From DASUCS01 sp041166745 (GTDB taxonomy: Bacteria; Actinomycetota; Acidimicrobiia; Acidimicrobiales; JACDCH01), in assembly GCA_041166745.1 (NCBI GenBank), contig JBEEGH010000005.1, positions 62,001 through 126,000 on the forward strand: a stretch of DNA of 64,000 bases, read 5' to 3'. Under the pieces are notes generated by a model. It saw only the letters and a list, made by a program, of their open reading frames with translations. It was not told the DNA's origin and did not search any database. Positions 11,858-21,300 of this stretch are shown piece after piece (positions within the stretch are counted from its first letter, which is position 1; each line of letters opens with the position of its first letter). Position numbers and translations under genes: made by a program.

Positions 11858-12264
11858 TGGCTGCACGGATCATCGATGCCGCCCTCGAGCTTCTCGATCG
11901 TCAGCTCATCGACCGCGACGACAAGCTGGCCGGGAACGTCGACGACGTCGAGATCACTCTTCCGGAGAACTGGCCCGCCAACGAGTCGGACGAGCTTCCG
12001 GTGGTCACCGCGCTGCTGTCTGGTCCCGGCGTACTCGCCGAGCGGCTCGGTGGACGGCTCGGCAGGGGCTGGGCGGAATTCCACCGGCGCATCCACCCGG
12101 GAACCGCTGGGCTCGGCGCCATTCCCGTTGCGCAGGTGCGCGAGATCGGAAGCGCGATACGGCTCGCCGTGGCCCGCGACCAGCTGCCGTCGGATCGTAT
12201 GGAGGATTGGTTCCGGCGCCATGTCATCGCCAAGATTCCCGGGGCCGGTCATGCGCCTGAGTGA
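11857..12264 (+). CDS. Conserved hypothetical protein of the NRAMP-PRC operon
   Basis: 135 residues from the ATG at 11857; a GTG at 11854 directly before it is the alternative start. The protein is soluble and mixed alpha/beta, with MAARIIDAALELLDRQLIDR at the N-terminus and a Gly/Arg-rich centre. The N-terminal part resembles the segment that precedes MgtE-type or PRC-barrel regulators in actinobacteria, but I cannot place it in a family. It overlaps the NRAMP-like gene by 1 bp and the PRC gene by 14 bp, so co-expression is nearly certain. Confidence 0.65.
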   Translation: MAARIIDAALELLDRQLIDRDDKLAGNVDDVEITLPENWPANESDELPVVTALLSGPGVLAERLGGRLGRGWAEFHRRIHPGTAGLGAIPVAQVREIGSAIRLAVARDQLPSDRMEDWFRRHVIAKIPGAGHAPE

Positions 12265-12580
12265 GCTGCTCGGCAAGGAAGTGGTCGACGCCAGCGGTGA
12301 ACGGGCCGGTCACGTCCACGACGTCCGGATCCAACAGGACGGACCGGTCACGTCAGGCTTCGACGCCGCCCTCCGCGTCCACGGGCTCATCATCGGCCGC
12401 GGAGGGTTGGCGAACCGGCTGGGCTACGGACGCGGCACACGGGGACCGTGGGTCATTCGCGCAATCGTCGAAGGGCGGCACAGGCCGTCGTTCGTGCCGT
12501 GGCACCGCATCAGCGCCATCGAGGGCGAACGGATTCGCATCAGCGGGTCGCATGACGATCTCGAACGAGTCGAGCCATGA
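12251..12580 (+). CDS. PRC-barrel domain protein
   Basis: 109 residues with a PRC-barrel fold. It opens with MRLSELLGKEVVDASGERAG and VHDVRIQQDG, the signature in which the barrel follows LLGxxVVD. Later strands are rich in Gly and Arg, with VPWHRISAIEGERIRI near the C-terminus. PRC barrels in RimM, photosynthetic reaction centres and MgtE-like proteins bind RNA or partner proteins. Here it probably regulates the adjacent transporter. It overlaps the upstream gene by 14 bp and the downstream microprotein by ATGA. Confidence 0.75.
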   Translation: MRLSELLGKEVVDASGERAGHVHDVRIQQDGPVTSGFDAALRVHGLIIGRGGLANRLGYGRGTRGPWVIRAIVEGRHRPSFVPWHRISAIEGERIRISGSHDDLERVEP

Positions 12581-12675
12581 CGAACGGGCTCGCGATTCTC
12601 GGCGGCTACGCCATCTTGCTGGTGCTCGTCCTGGCGTTGTTCGCGTGCCTCCTTCGCCGCGATCCGGGCGAGTAG
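12577..12675 (+). CDS. 32-residue single-span membrane microprotein
   Basis: MTNGLAILGGYAILLVLVLA begins a 32-residue peptide that is almost entirely one hydrophobic helix, followed by a short basic/acidic tail (CLLRRDPGE). The ATG overlaps the stop of the PRC gene (ATGA at 12577-12580), which is the main reason to believe it is translated. It ends flush against the stop of the convergent GGDEF-EAL gene with no gap. Such peptides often stabilise a transporter; the NRAMP-like protein is the obvious partner. That role is inference. Confidence 0.55.
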   Translation: MTNGLAILGGYAILLVLVLALFACLLRRDPGE

Positions 12676-14811
12676 TCAGGACCGAGCGAACACGCGGGGC
12701 GCTTGCGACCAGCTCAATCCTTCGAGGAGGTCGTCGACGGAAGCGACGTCGAGCGGCTTCCAGAAGTAGTAGCCCTGTCCGCGGGTGCACAGCGCGTCGC
12801 GTAACTGCACGAGTTGCTCTTCGCTCTCGATGCCTTCGGCAACGACGTCGAGGTGCAGGCTGCGAGCGAGACGAATGATGGCAAGCGCGACTCCCGGATC
12901 CTCGGTGTCCTCGCGGAGGCGCGCGACGAATGAACGGTCGATCTTGAGCTCATCGATGGGGAAGTGATCGAGGTGGCCGAGTGAGGAGTAGCCGGTACCG
13001 AAGTCATCCACGGAGATCCGAACGCCCAAACGCTTGAGCTGGTGGAGCGTCTCGCCGACCTCGTCTTCATCGCCCATGCTCATGGTCTCGGTGATCTCGA
13101 GCGTGAGAAGGCCCGGGTCGAGCCCGCTCACATCGAGAGCTCGCACGACATCGCGCACGATGTCGGGATCGGACAGTTGACGCGTCGACACGTTCACGTT
13201 CATCGCCAACGCGACACCGGTTGGGTAGTCCTCTTGCCATCGCTGACACTGACGGCAGGCCTCCTCGAGGACCCAGCGACCGATCGGCACGATGGCACCC
13301 GTCTGCTCGGCGATCGGGATGAAATCGACGGGCGAGATCGCTCCTCGTTCGGGATGGTCCCAACGAAGCAAGGCTTCGAACCCCGTGAGATGCCCATCAC
13401 GCAGGTCGACCAGCGGTTGATAGTGCAGCGTCATCTCCCCTCCGAGATCGATGGCGCGCAGGTCGCACTCCAGCGACATGCGCTCGACCACCACGGCATG
13501 GACATCCCCATCGAAGAGCTCGAATCGGCCTCCACCGCGCCGCTTCGCGGTGTACATCGCGGCGTCGGCCTCGCGTAGGAGCTGGTCGGCGCACTTCGAT
13601 CCGCTGGCAGCGATGGCGATGCCGATGCTGGCCTGAGCGACAAGGCTTCGTCCTTCGACCGCCAATGGCATCGCGAGGGCTTTGAGCAACCGTTCTGCGG
13701 CGGCCTTCGCCTCGATCTCGCCGGCGCCCTCCACCAGAACGGTGAACTCGTCACCACCGAACCGAGCGACCGTGTCCGACGGGCGGAGTGCTCCAGACAG
13801 CCGATCGCCGACTCCGACGAGTAGTGCATCACCAGCGGAGTGACCGAGGCCATCGTTCACGGCCTTCAGACCGTCCAAATCGAGCAGCATCACGACTACC
13901 GAGGCGTCGCGTCGGGACAGTGCGTGCTCCAGTCGCTCGCTGAACAGTGATCGATTCGGAAGACCGGTGAGCATGTCGTGTAGCGCAAGATGGACGAGTT
14001 GTTCCTCAGATGCCTTTCGCTCGGTGATGTCTTGCAGCGTTCCCCGCATCGACGTCACCTGCCCCGTCGAGTCGAGTACCGGTGCGGCGCGCATGGCGAG
14101 CCAGAGGTGGTCGCCGGCAGGAGTGATGATTCGCAACTCCTCGGACACCTCTGTGAAGTCGGTTCGCATGCGCGTCAGAAGCGCACTGGCGCGCTCGCGG
14201 TCGTCCGGATCGACCAACAACAGGAAGCGGTCGAAACTCGCGACCCCGCTTGCTGGGTCAACGCCGATCACGGCGAAGAGCTCGTCGGAACAGGTCAGGA
14301 GCCCTGAGCCCACCTCGTAGGACCAGTTGCCGAGAAGCGCCAAACGCTGCGCCTCGGCCAGCCGCATCTCGCTGTCGCGCAGTCTGGCGTGGTCCAATTC
14401 GCGCGCCGTCACGTCGAGCGACGTGCCGAGGAGACTGACGACCACACCATCGACGATGGATGGGACCCCGATGGCTTCAATCCATCTGATCTCTCCGTCT
14501 GGTCGTCGAATTCGAGTCACGAGCGAGTAGGGCTGGCCGAGGGCGATGGTGCCCTTCATGGTCGCTTCGACGCGCGCGTCGTCGTCTTCGTGAATGCAGG
14601 AGCGTGCGCTGTCGACCGTCGGCGTGAACGTAGCCGGGTGGCGTCCGAAGATCCGGTAGTGCTCGTCCGTCCACGACAGCCTGCCGCTGGCAAAATCCCA
14701 CTCCCAGCTCCCGACGTGGGCGATCGCCTGTGCCTCTTCCAACAGCCGGCTGTGGCGGCGCTCGTCGGGCTGCGCGTCGATACGGCTCATGTACGAGAGA
14801 TCGGCACGCAC
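12676..14811 (-). CDS. PAS-PAS-GGDEF-EAL cyclic-di-GMP protein
   Basis: 711 residues without membrane spans. Two PAS domains (about 25-140 and 150-268) lead to a GGDEF domain (about 275-435) with an intact RFGGDEF active-site loop and an EAL domain (about 450-700) with GFEALLRWDHP, DDFGTGYSS and IDELKIDRSF. Both motifs look catalytically competent, so it may make and degrade c-di-GMP in response to PAS signals. ATG codons at 14811 and 14790 are both possible starts. Its stop abuts the convergent microprotein gene. Confidence 0.92.
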   Translation of the reverse strand: MRADLSYMSRIDAQPDERRHSRLLEEAQAIAHVGSWEWDFASGRLSWTDEHYRIFGRHPATFTPTVDSARSCIHEDDDARVEATMKGTIALGQPYSLVTRIRRPDGEIRWIEAIGVPSIVDGVVVSLLGTSLDVTARELDHARLRDSEMRLAEAQRLALLGNWSYEVGSGLLTCSDELFAVIGVDPASGVASFDRFLLLVDPDDRERASALLTRMRTDFTEVSEELRIITPAGDHLWLAMRAAPVLDSTGQVTSMRGTLQDITERKASEEQLVHLALHDMLTGLPNRSLFSERLEHALSRRDASVVVMLLDLDGLKAVNDGLGHSAGDALLVGVGDRLSGALRPSDTVARFGGDEFTVLVEGAGEIEAKAAAERLLKALAMPLAVEGRSLVAQASIGIAIAASGSKCADQLLREADAAMYTAKRRGGGRFELFDGDVHAVVVERMSLECDLRAIDLGGEMTLHYQPLVDLRDGHLTGFEALLRWDHPERGAISPVDFIPIAEQTGAIVPIGRWVLEEACRQCQRWQEDYPTGVALAMNVNVSTRQLSDPDIVRDVVRALDVSGLDPGLLTLEITETMSMGDEDEVGETLHQLKRLGVRISVDDFGTGYSSLGHLDHFPIDELKIDRSFVARLREDTEDPGVALAIIRLARSLHLDVVAEGIESEEQLVQLRDALCTRGQGYYFWKPLDVASVDDLLEGLSWSQAPRVFARS

Positions 14812-14845
14812 CGGGCCCGCGCTGCATAGCGCGTTCGCGTGAGAC

Positions 14846-15847
14846 TCAGTCTGGCGCGGTCAGCGCGAGGCCCGCGGCCGTCACGATGTCGTGCGTGGCC
14901 TCGTGGAGCCGGGACCGCAGGCTGGGCTCGAGCAGCTCGGCCGCGGCGGAAGTGGCCATCTCGGCTCGGATCACCCCTGGCTCGGAGAAGGCGCTCGTCG
15001 CTCCGGCTTTCGCGAACACCCTGCGCATGGAGGCATTGTCGGCTTGCACGGTGGCGTCGAATCGGTCGATCCCGGCAGCTGACGCGGCGACGGCGCACGC
15101 GCCCAGAAGCAAGGTGCCGAGGCCGAGTCCTTGGTGTCCCTCGGCCACCGCCATCGCGACTTCAGCATGATCGCTTGCGTCAACGACGCGGATGTAGCGG
15201 GCCACACCGAGACCCCTGTCTGCGTGCTCGTGCTCGAGAACCACCCACGCGAAATGGTCGACGAAGTCGATGTCGAGGAGGTAGTCGATGATGCGCGCGC
15301 TCGGGTTGCTCGCCGTGAAGAACCGACGCCGTCTCCACTCGGCGGATTGCTCCCCGAGCGTGGCGGTGTACGCGGCTCGGTCAGTAGGCAACAACGGCCG
15401 TAGCAGTATCTCCGAACCATCCGACAGTGTGGCGGTGACGGGGCGAACGTCCTGCGCGAGCCGGGCGCTCGCGATGCCGCGGATGCGGTCGTGCACGCCG
15501 GGGAGGCCGAGCAAGAAGTCGAGAGCATCGGCGTCACCCGTCAACGCGAGGCCTGGGCCACGTGCCGTCACGGTCGCGGAACGAGTTCGGCCCCGCAGAA
15601 GGGCGAGTTCACCGCCGATGGATCCAGGGCCCGCGAACGCCAGTGTCTCCGGTCCGGTCGGTGTCGCCCGGCTGACCACGACCGAGCCGCGTACGAGCAG
15701 CGCGAAGAATGAACCCGGTTCGCCCTCACGCATGAGCACTTGGCCGGTGTCGAAGTTACGCGGCCGGAGGCGCTGGTCGAGCTCGGCGATCTCTTCTTGA
15801 CTGCAATCGCGGAGCAACTCGAGCGTCGCCAGTGCGGAGGTGCTCAC
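14846..15847 (-). CDS. cNMP-binding domain fused to GNAT acetyltransferase (Pat-like)
   Basis: 333 residues, the same architecture and about the same length as the mycobacterial cAMP-regulated protein lysine acetyltransferase (Rv0998 type). The N-terminal cyclic-nucleotide domain (about 5-130) has the phosphate-binding cassette GSIGGELALLRGRTRSA with Glu80 and Arg89. The GNAT domain (about 145-305) has the acetyl-CoA loop EGHQGLGLGTLL. Such enzymes acetylate the catalytic Lys of AMP-forming acyl-CoA ligases when cAMP is bound. Two such ligases are encoded at 39.6 and 44.0 kb, so a local regulatory link is possible. Confidence 0.85.
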   Translation of the reverse strand: MSTSALATLELLRDCSQEEIAELDQRLRPRNFDTGQVLMREGEPGSFFALLVRGSVVVSRATPTGPETLAFAGPGSIGGELALLRGRTRSATVTARGPGLALTGDADALDFLLGLPGVHDRIRGIASARLAQDVRPVTATLSDGSEILLRPLLPTDRAAYTATLGEQSAEWRRRRFFTASNPSARIIDYLLDIDFVDHFAWVVLEHEHADRGLGVARYIRVVDASDHAEVAMAVAEGHQGLGLGTLLLGACAVAASAAGIDRFDATVQADNASMRRVFAKAGATSAFSEPGVIRAEMATSAAAELLEPSLRSRLHEATHDIVTAAGLALTAPD

Positions 15848-15857
15848 CGCGCTGCCG

Positions 15858-17648
15858 CTATTCGGTGAGCTCGAGCCCGGCCAGGTCGCCTTCGGCGCGC
15901 CAGGCCTCCAAGAGCTTGATGAAGGCGATGCAACCTCCGCCGTAGAAGCCGTTCTGGCCGCTGCGCTCAGCGGGCTTGCCCTCGTTGTTGTAGTAGCCCG
16001 GCGTGCACGACTCGAGAAACTTCAGATTGTTCTGCGCCAGACCCACGATGGTGCGGACCCAGTCAGCTTCTGCTTCCTCCGAGGTCTCGACGGTGCGTAC
16101 GTTGTTCTGCAACGCGTGGTCGATGATGTACGCGAGGTGCTTGCTCTGCTCGTTGAGCATGTGGGGGAAGTTCACGGAGAAGCCCGACTGGATGTTGCTG
16201 ATGATGAAGCAGTTCGGAAAGCCGCGGCTGTGCATGCCGTGCAGCGTCTCGGCGCCATCGGCCCACTTCTCGGTGAGCGTCGAGCCGTCGCGCCCGAAGA
16301 TCTCGTAGCCCGCCCGACGCGTGTAATCGGTGCCGACCTCGAAGCCAGTCGCGTAGATCAGGCAATCGAGCTCGTACTCCACTCCATTCGCCACGACGCC
16401 TCGCTCGGTTAGACGCTCGACGCCGCGACCCTGCGTGTCGATGAGGGTGACGTTCGGCCGGTTGAACGTGTCGAGATACTCGTCGTGGAAGCAGGGTCGC
16501 TTGCAGAACTGGCGGTAGTACGGCTTCAACGTCTCGGCGAGGAGTGGATCGTTGACGATCGTGTCGACGCGCGCCCGGATCTGTTCCATCTTCTCGAAGT
16601 CGGCCAGTTCCAATGTGGTGGCGACGCCGGCTGCGGTCAGGTCGCCGCTGGTCTCTTTGCGCAGCATGACGAGGAGCTTTCCGATGATGTCGGTCCAGCC
16701 GTCGTTGACGAGGTCTTCCTCTTCGAACCCACCGGAGACCAGATTGTTGAAGTTGTCCATTCGTCGCTGCTGCCATCCGGGCTCGAGGCTCGCGGCCCAC
16801 GCTGGATCCGTCGGACGGTTGGCGCGGACGTCGATCGACGAAGGCGTCCGCTGGAACACGAAGAGCTGATCAGCGGCCTCACCCACATGCGGGATGCATT
16901 GCACGGCAGTGGCGCCGGTTCCGATGATGCCGACCCGCTTGCCACGAAGGCCCGTGAGGCTCCCGTGGCAGTCGCCGCCGGTGTAGTCGTAATCCCATCG
17001 GCTCGTGTGGAACGTGTGGCCTTTGAAGGTGTCGATGCCGGGAATGCCGGGCAGCTTGGGTCGGTGCAGCGGCCCATTCGCCATGCACACGAATCGCGCG
17101 CGCATCTTGTCGCCGCGATTTGTCGAGACGATCCACCGGGCACTGTCGTCGTCCCATCGCAACTCGGTGACCTCGGTCTGGAAACACGCGTTGGAAGAGA
17201 GATCGAAGTGCTTCCCGATCGCCTGGCTGTGGGCCAGGATCTCGGGAGCGTGCGCGTACTTCTCCGTCGGGACGTAGCCGATCTCCTCGAGGAGCGGGAG
17301 ATAGATGTACGACTCGACGTCGCACATCGCGCCGGGATACCGGTTCCAGTACCACGTTCCGCCGAAGTCGCCGCCCTTCTCGATCAAGCGGACGTCTTCG
17401 ACGCCGGCCTCGCGCAGCCGAGCGCCAGCGAGCAGACCACCGAAGCCGCCACCGATCACGACCACATCGACGGCGTCGTAGAGCGGCTCACGCGTGAACG
17501 GCTCGACGTAGGGATCGTCGAGGTAGCGGGCGTAATCGCCGACCACCTCGACGTACTGCTCGTTGCCATCGGCGCGGATCCGCTTGTCGCGCTCCTCGCG
17601 GTACTTCTTCCGCAGCGCATCGGGATCGAACGGCAGAGCCTCAGGCAT
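15858..17648 (-). CDS. FAD-dependent monooxygenase, Baeyer-Villiger type
   Basis: 596 residues from the ATG at 17648; a GTG at 17675 would add nine unlikely residues. The FAD-binding motif is VVIGGGFGGLLAG, followed by GTWYWNRYPG. The Baeyer-Villiger fingerprint is visible as FKGHTFHTSRWD, with Asp replacing the usual final Pro. The second nucleotide fold (NADPH) has VGIIGTGATAVQ. These enzymes insert oxygen next to a carbonyl in cyclic or long-chain ketones, including steroid ketones. The first about 50 residues form an extension typical of the larger family members. A catabolic role fits the acyl-CoA genes downstream. Confidence 0.88.
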   Translation of the reverse strand: MPEALPFDPDALRKKYREERDKRIRADGNEQYVEVVGDYARYLDDPYVEPFTREPLYDAVDVVVIGGGFGGLLAGARLREAGVEDVRLIEKGGDFGGTWYWNRYPGAMCDVESYIYLPLLEEIGYVPTEKYAHAPEILAHSQAIGKHFDLSSNACFQTEVTELRWDDDSARWIVSTNRGDKMRARFVCMANGPLHRPKLPGIPGIDTFKGHTFHTSRWDYDYTGGDCHGSLTGLRGKRVGIIGTGATAVQCIPHVGEAADQLFVFQRTPSSIDVRANRPTDPAWAASLEPGWQQRRMDNFNNLVSGGFEEEDLVNDGWTDIIGKLLVMLRKETSGDLTAAGVATTLELADFEKMEQIRARVDTIVNDPLLAETLKPYYRQFCKRPCFHDEYLDTFNRPNVTLIDTQGRGVERLTERGVVANGVEYELDCLIYATGFEVGTDYTRRAGYEIFGRDGSTLTEKWADGAETLHGMHSRGFPNCFIISNIQSGFSVNFPHMLNEQSKHLAYIIDHALQNNVRTVETSEEAEADWVRTIVGLAQNNLKFLESCTPGYYNNEGKPAERSGQNGFYGGGCIAFIKLLEAWRAEGDLAGLELTE

Positions 17649-17693
17649 CGCGGCGACTCTAAACCGGCGGCCCACCTCGTTCGACTCGGCGGA

Positions 17694-17966
17694 TCAGGTC
17701 TCGCCACCTCGATCTGTCGGGGGAGCGAGCAACGATTCGAGCAGTTCCGCATCGTCGGGAAACTCGGAACCGTGTTCGAACGTGAGCCCGCGAGCGCGCT
17801 GCGACTCGCCAGCGACCATGAGCGCGGCAATCTCGACGAGTTGGCGATCGCGGCGCGCCATCGCCCGGCTGCGGTGCTGCGCAGTGCGAACGTGTTCTTC
17901 GGCTCGTGCCTGATCGCCGGCGGCTCGTGCAATCACGGCGAGCAGTGCGTAGGTGATGGCGTTCAT
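17694..17966 (-). CDS. Small TPR-like protein, third gene of SARP-divergent operon
   Basis: 90 residues starting MNAITYALLAVIARAAGDQA. It consists of Ala-rich helical pairs (AEEHVRTAQHRSRAMARRDR, IAALMVAGESQRA) resembling a single tetratricopeptide-type hairpin set. The start at 17966 lies 1 bp after the stop of the upstream 40-residue gene. No enzymatic motif is present. Together with the two small genes upstream it forms a leftward operon diverging from the SARP regulator, so it may be co-regulated with it. Confidence 0.55.
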   Translation of the reverse strand: MNAITYALLAVIARAAGDQARAEEHVRTAQHRSRAMARRDRQLVEIAALMVAGESQRARGLTFEHGSEFPDDAELLESLLAPPTDRGGET

Positions 17967-17967
17967 G

Positions 17968-18090
17968 TCAGGACGACGACCGTCCTGCCGTGAGTCGGCG
18001 CTCCGCAATGAGCTGGCGAACGGAATCGCTGCGGACCCGTTCGTCGTGGCGGTGCGAGCGGATGTGCAGAAGGATCTGTGCGTACGTCAT
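17968..18090 (-). CDS. 40-residue peptide, second gene of SARP-divergent operon
   Basis: The reading frame gives MTYAQILLHIRSHRHDERVR and about 20 further residues: a basic, His/Arg-rich peptide ending in SSS. The ATG lies 4 bp after the stop of the 46-residue gene and the stop is 1 bp before the next start. This tight spacing is the support for translation. I recognise no family. Confidence 0.42.
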   Translation of the reverse strand: MTYAQILLHIRSHRHDERVRSDSVRQLIAERRLTAGRSSS

Positions 18091-18094
18091 CGGA

Positions 18095-18235
18095 CTAGAA
18101 GCCCCTCATGGCTTCGGCCATGAGCTGTTGGTCACGTGCAGCGAAGCGGTCGATGACGGGGCGCATCTCCGAGAGGATCGATGCGAGCTCGGCTGCGGTG
18201 GTGGTCCAGGGGACGGAAGTGGTGATCTTGGCCAT
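18095..18235 (-). CDS. 46-residue protein, first gene of SARP-divergent operon
   Basis: The product begins MAKITTSVPWTTTAAELASI and ends AARDQQLMAEAMRGF, an amphipathic, mostly helical peptide. A strong ribosome-binding site, GGAGG, lies 6 bp before the ATG, better than most genes here. It is divergent from the SARP regulator and about 46 bp from the heptamer repeats, so it could be controlled by the same operator. No known family is recognised. A small effector or adaptor is possible. Confidence 0.55.
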   Translation of the reverse strand: MAKITTSVPWTTTAAELASILSEMRPVIDRFAARDQQLMAEAMRGF

Positions 18236-18280
18236 GAGAGGCCTCCTTGCCGTAGTCATGAGTCGAGAATGCGCTTGCCC

Positions 18281-18309
18281 GCTGACGCCGCTCTGACGGT
18301 TCGCTGACG
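18281..18309 (+). promoter_or_regulatory. Predicted SARP operator: three heptamers, 11-bp period
   Basis: Direct repeats GCTGACG (18281), TCTGACG (18292) and GCTGACG (18303) are spaced exactly 11 bp, one helical turn, as in known SARP sites (7-bp repeats, 4-bp spacers). They lie 25 bp upstream of the regulator's ATG and 46 bp from the divergent small operon. Autoregulation is inferred. Confidence 0.7.
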
Positions 18310-18321
18310 AAGCGATACGGA

Positions 18322-18327
18322 TACGGT
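18322..18327 (+). promoter_or_regulatory. Candidate -10 box, leaderless SARP transcript
   Basis: TACGGT fits the actinobacterial TAnnnT -10 pattern and lies 6 bp before the ATG at 18334, so transcription would start at or next to the start codon. No Shine-Dalgarno sequence precedes the ATG. The last SARP heptamer ends 12 bp upstream, which would place the regulator over the -35 region. Confidence 0.45.
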
Positions 18328-18333
18328 CAAGGC

Positions 18334-21300
18334 ATGCAGGTGCGGCTGCTCGGTGGGCTGGACGTTGTCGATGACCAGGGCGAAGACGTCGACGTCGCGG
18401 GAACGAAGTTGCGGTCACTGCTCGTCGTGCTGAGCCTGTCCGTGGGGCGAGTCGTCCCGAGCGAGCAGATCGTCGACGCGCTCTGGGGCGAGGATCCGCC
18501 TCCCGGCGTACGCAATGGCCTGCAGGGCCTGGTGTCGAAGCTGCGGAAAGCGCTCGGGGATCCGTCCCTCGTGGTCTCTCGCGGCGCCGGCTACGCACTC
18601 GACCTTCCGCCGGAAGCGGTGGATGTGCACCGATTCGAACGATTGTCCGAGGATGGACGCGCCGCCGCCTCCTCCGGCGATCACGAGCGTGCGCTCGAGT
18701 TGTTGCTCGACGCCGACACGTTGTGGCGCGGAGACGCGCTGGCGGAGTTCGCCTACGAAGAATTCGCGCGTCCGGCCATCACCCGGCTGTCCGAATTGCG
18801 CTTTGCGGCGGTTGAGGAGCGAATGAGCTCCGAGCTCGCGCTGGGCCGCCACAGCGGTGTCATCCCAGCGCTCGAGGCTCTCGTCAATGAGCACCCCTTG
18901 CGCGAACAGCTGCGTGGTCAGCTGATGGTCGCGCTCTACCGCGCCGGCCGTCAGGCAGATGCGCTCCGCGTCTTCCAGCAAGGTCGACAGATCCTCGGCG
19001 AGGAACTCGGGCTCGATCCGGGGCCTGAGCTGCGCCGATTGGAGGCGGCCGTGCTGTCGCAGGACCCAACGTTGGACGCGCCCAGCGTCGCGGCGGGCCC
19101 GTCGAGCTCCCGATCCGGCGGCGCGGAGCACCAATGGCACCTTCCGAGCTCGCTCACACCCCTCGTCGGTCGCGAGCACGAGCTACGTGAGCTGACCGCG
19201 TTGTTTGCCGAGCACCGATTGATCACGCTGGTTGGGCCGGGCGGCGTGGGCAAGACGCGGCTAGCACTTGATGTCGCCCACGCGGAGAGGGCGGCGCTCA
19301 CGAATGGTGCCCTGCTGATCGAGCTCGCACCCGTGGGGGACCCCGCCAGCGTGCGCTCGGCGATCGCCGCTGCTCTCGAGGTGGCGGATCCTGACCGAAC
19401 CGCCGAGCTGATCGGTGACCGCGAATTGTTGATCGTGGTCGACAACTGCGAGCACGTGATCGATGCGGCCGCGGCGGCGATCGAAGACCTGTTGCAGCAA
19501 TGTCCAAGGCTGCATGTCCTGGCGACGAGTCGTGAGCCGTTGCGGATCAACGGCGAGACCGTGTGGTCGGTCCCGCCCCTGGCGTCGGACGACGCCGCGC
19601 AGCTGTTCGTCCAGCGAGCACACGCGGCCGGAGCACAGTTCCTCGTCTCCGACGAGTTGCGGCCACTCATAACGGAGATCTGCACACGGCTCGATGGTCT
19701 CCCGCTCGCCATCGAGCTCGCCGCGGCCCGGACCCGCGCCTTCCCGCTTCAGCAACTGGCGGAGCGCCTCGACGACCGATTTCGCCTGCTCACCGGCGGG
19801 TCGCGCACCGCTTTGCCGCGGCAACAGGCGCTTCGCGCTGTCGTCGATTGGAGCTACGACCTGCTGTTCGAGGATCAGCGCCGCGTTTTCGAGCGGCTGT
19901 CTGCGTTTCCTGGGGGGTGCACACTCGGCACCGCGGAGGCGGTCTGTGCCGACGATGAGATTCCCGCCGAGGACATGGAAGACATCATCGAGGCGCTGGT
20001 CGACAAGTCGTTGGTCATCGCGCAACGAAGCGACGACGACATTCGCTTCGTACAGCTCCAGACCTTGGCTCACTACGGGCGCGAGAAACTGGTCGAGCGC
20101 GGGGACGCGACCCGTATCCGGGAGCGAATGGCGGCGTACTACGCCGCGCACTGTGAGAACAGCCTCGATGCATTCGCGGGCAACAGGCAACGCGAGTGGC
20201 TCGCGGTTGTGGTGGCCGACCACGACAACTTCCGTGCCGCGATGGAATGGGCGATCGACGCCGAGAACGCGGAAGCCGCCCTGCGCATCGCGGGCGCGTT
20301 GGGTTGGCTGCACTGGCTCACCGGAATGGGGCTCGAGGGCAAGCGTTGGCTGGATGACGCATTCAGAGCCGCCGGCGACACAACGCCGGGGACGCGCGCC
20401 CTCGCGCTTTTCAGCCGCGGCTTCTTGAACTTCCTCGCTGGGGAACCCGAACACACCAACGCCGACCTGGAGGAGGCCATCGCTCTCTTTCGCGAGATCG
20501 GCGACCTCCGTGCGCTCGCCATCGTGTTGGGCTTCTACTCCGAGGTCTCGTTCGCTTGCGGTGACATCGTCGCTTCTCGTCGCCTTCGCGAAGAGGCAGG
20601 GGCAACGCACGGTGTGCTCCCGGACGAGCCGTTCAACGTGGCCTCGCGGGCGTACAGCCGCGGAAAGGTTGCGCTGACGAACGACGACTTTGCGTTGGCA
20701 GAAATGCACTATCGGGAGGCCGCGTCGCAGTACGCCGAGGGTGAAAACCTCGTGATGCTCTCGATCTGCCTCGATTGGCTGGCCGCGTTCGACGCGCGTT
20801 GCGGCAACCTTGTCAGAGCAACCGACGAGCTCGTGCAGGCCGTCGAGCTGAACCAGGCATTGGGGCTCACCGGCTACCTGGGTGTGCTGCTCGCGCGACT
20901 CGGCATCATGCGCACATCCATCGGAGACTTCGAAGGCGCACAGGACGCAAACGCCCGCGCGGTCGAGCTCGGGCGCCGTTTGATGGATGCCCCGGTGCTC
21001 GGGATGGCGCTCAGCAGTCAGGCGCGGCTGCTGCTTCGTCTCCGACGATTCGATGAGGCCGCCGAAGTTGCGACTGAGGCGCTGGGCGTCTATCAGGCGG
21101 CGGGATCCGGGGCCTCAGGGAGCCGCCGCAACCTCCAGTTCGACGTTCAGGCGGGCACCGCTATGGCGTACGCGGTGCTCGGCTTCGTCGCGCAACACAA
21201 CGGCGACGGCGTCGAAGCCGATCGACTTCATCGGGCCGGTCTCGGCCAAGCCCAACTCACTCGCAATCCACGTGCGATCGCCGTGGCCCTCGAAGGTCTG

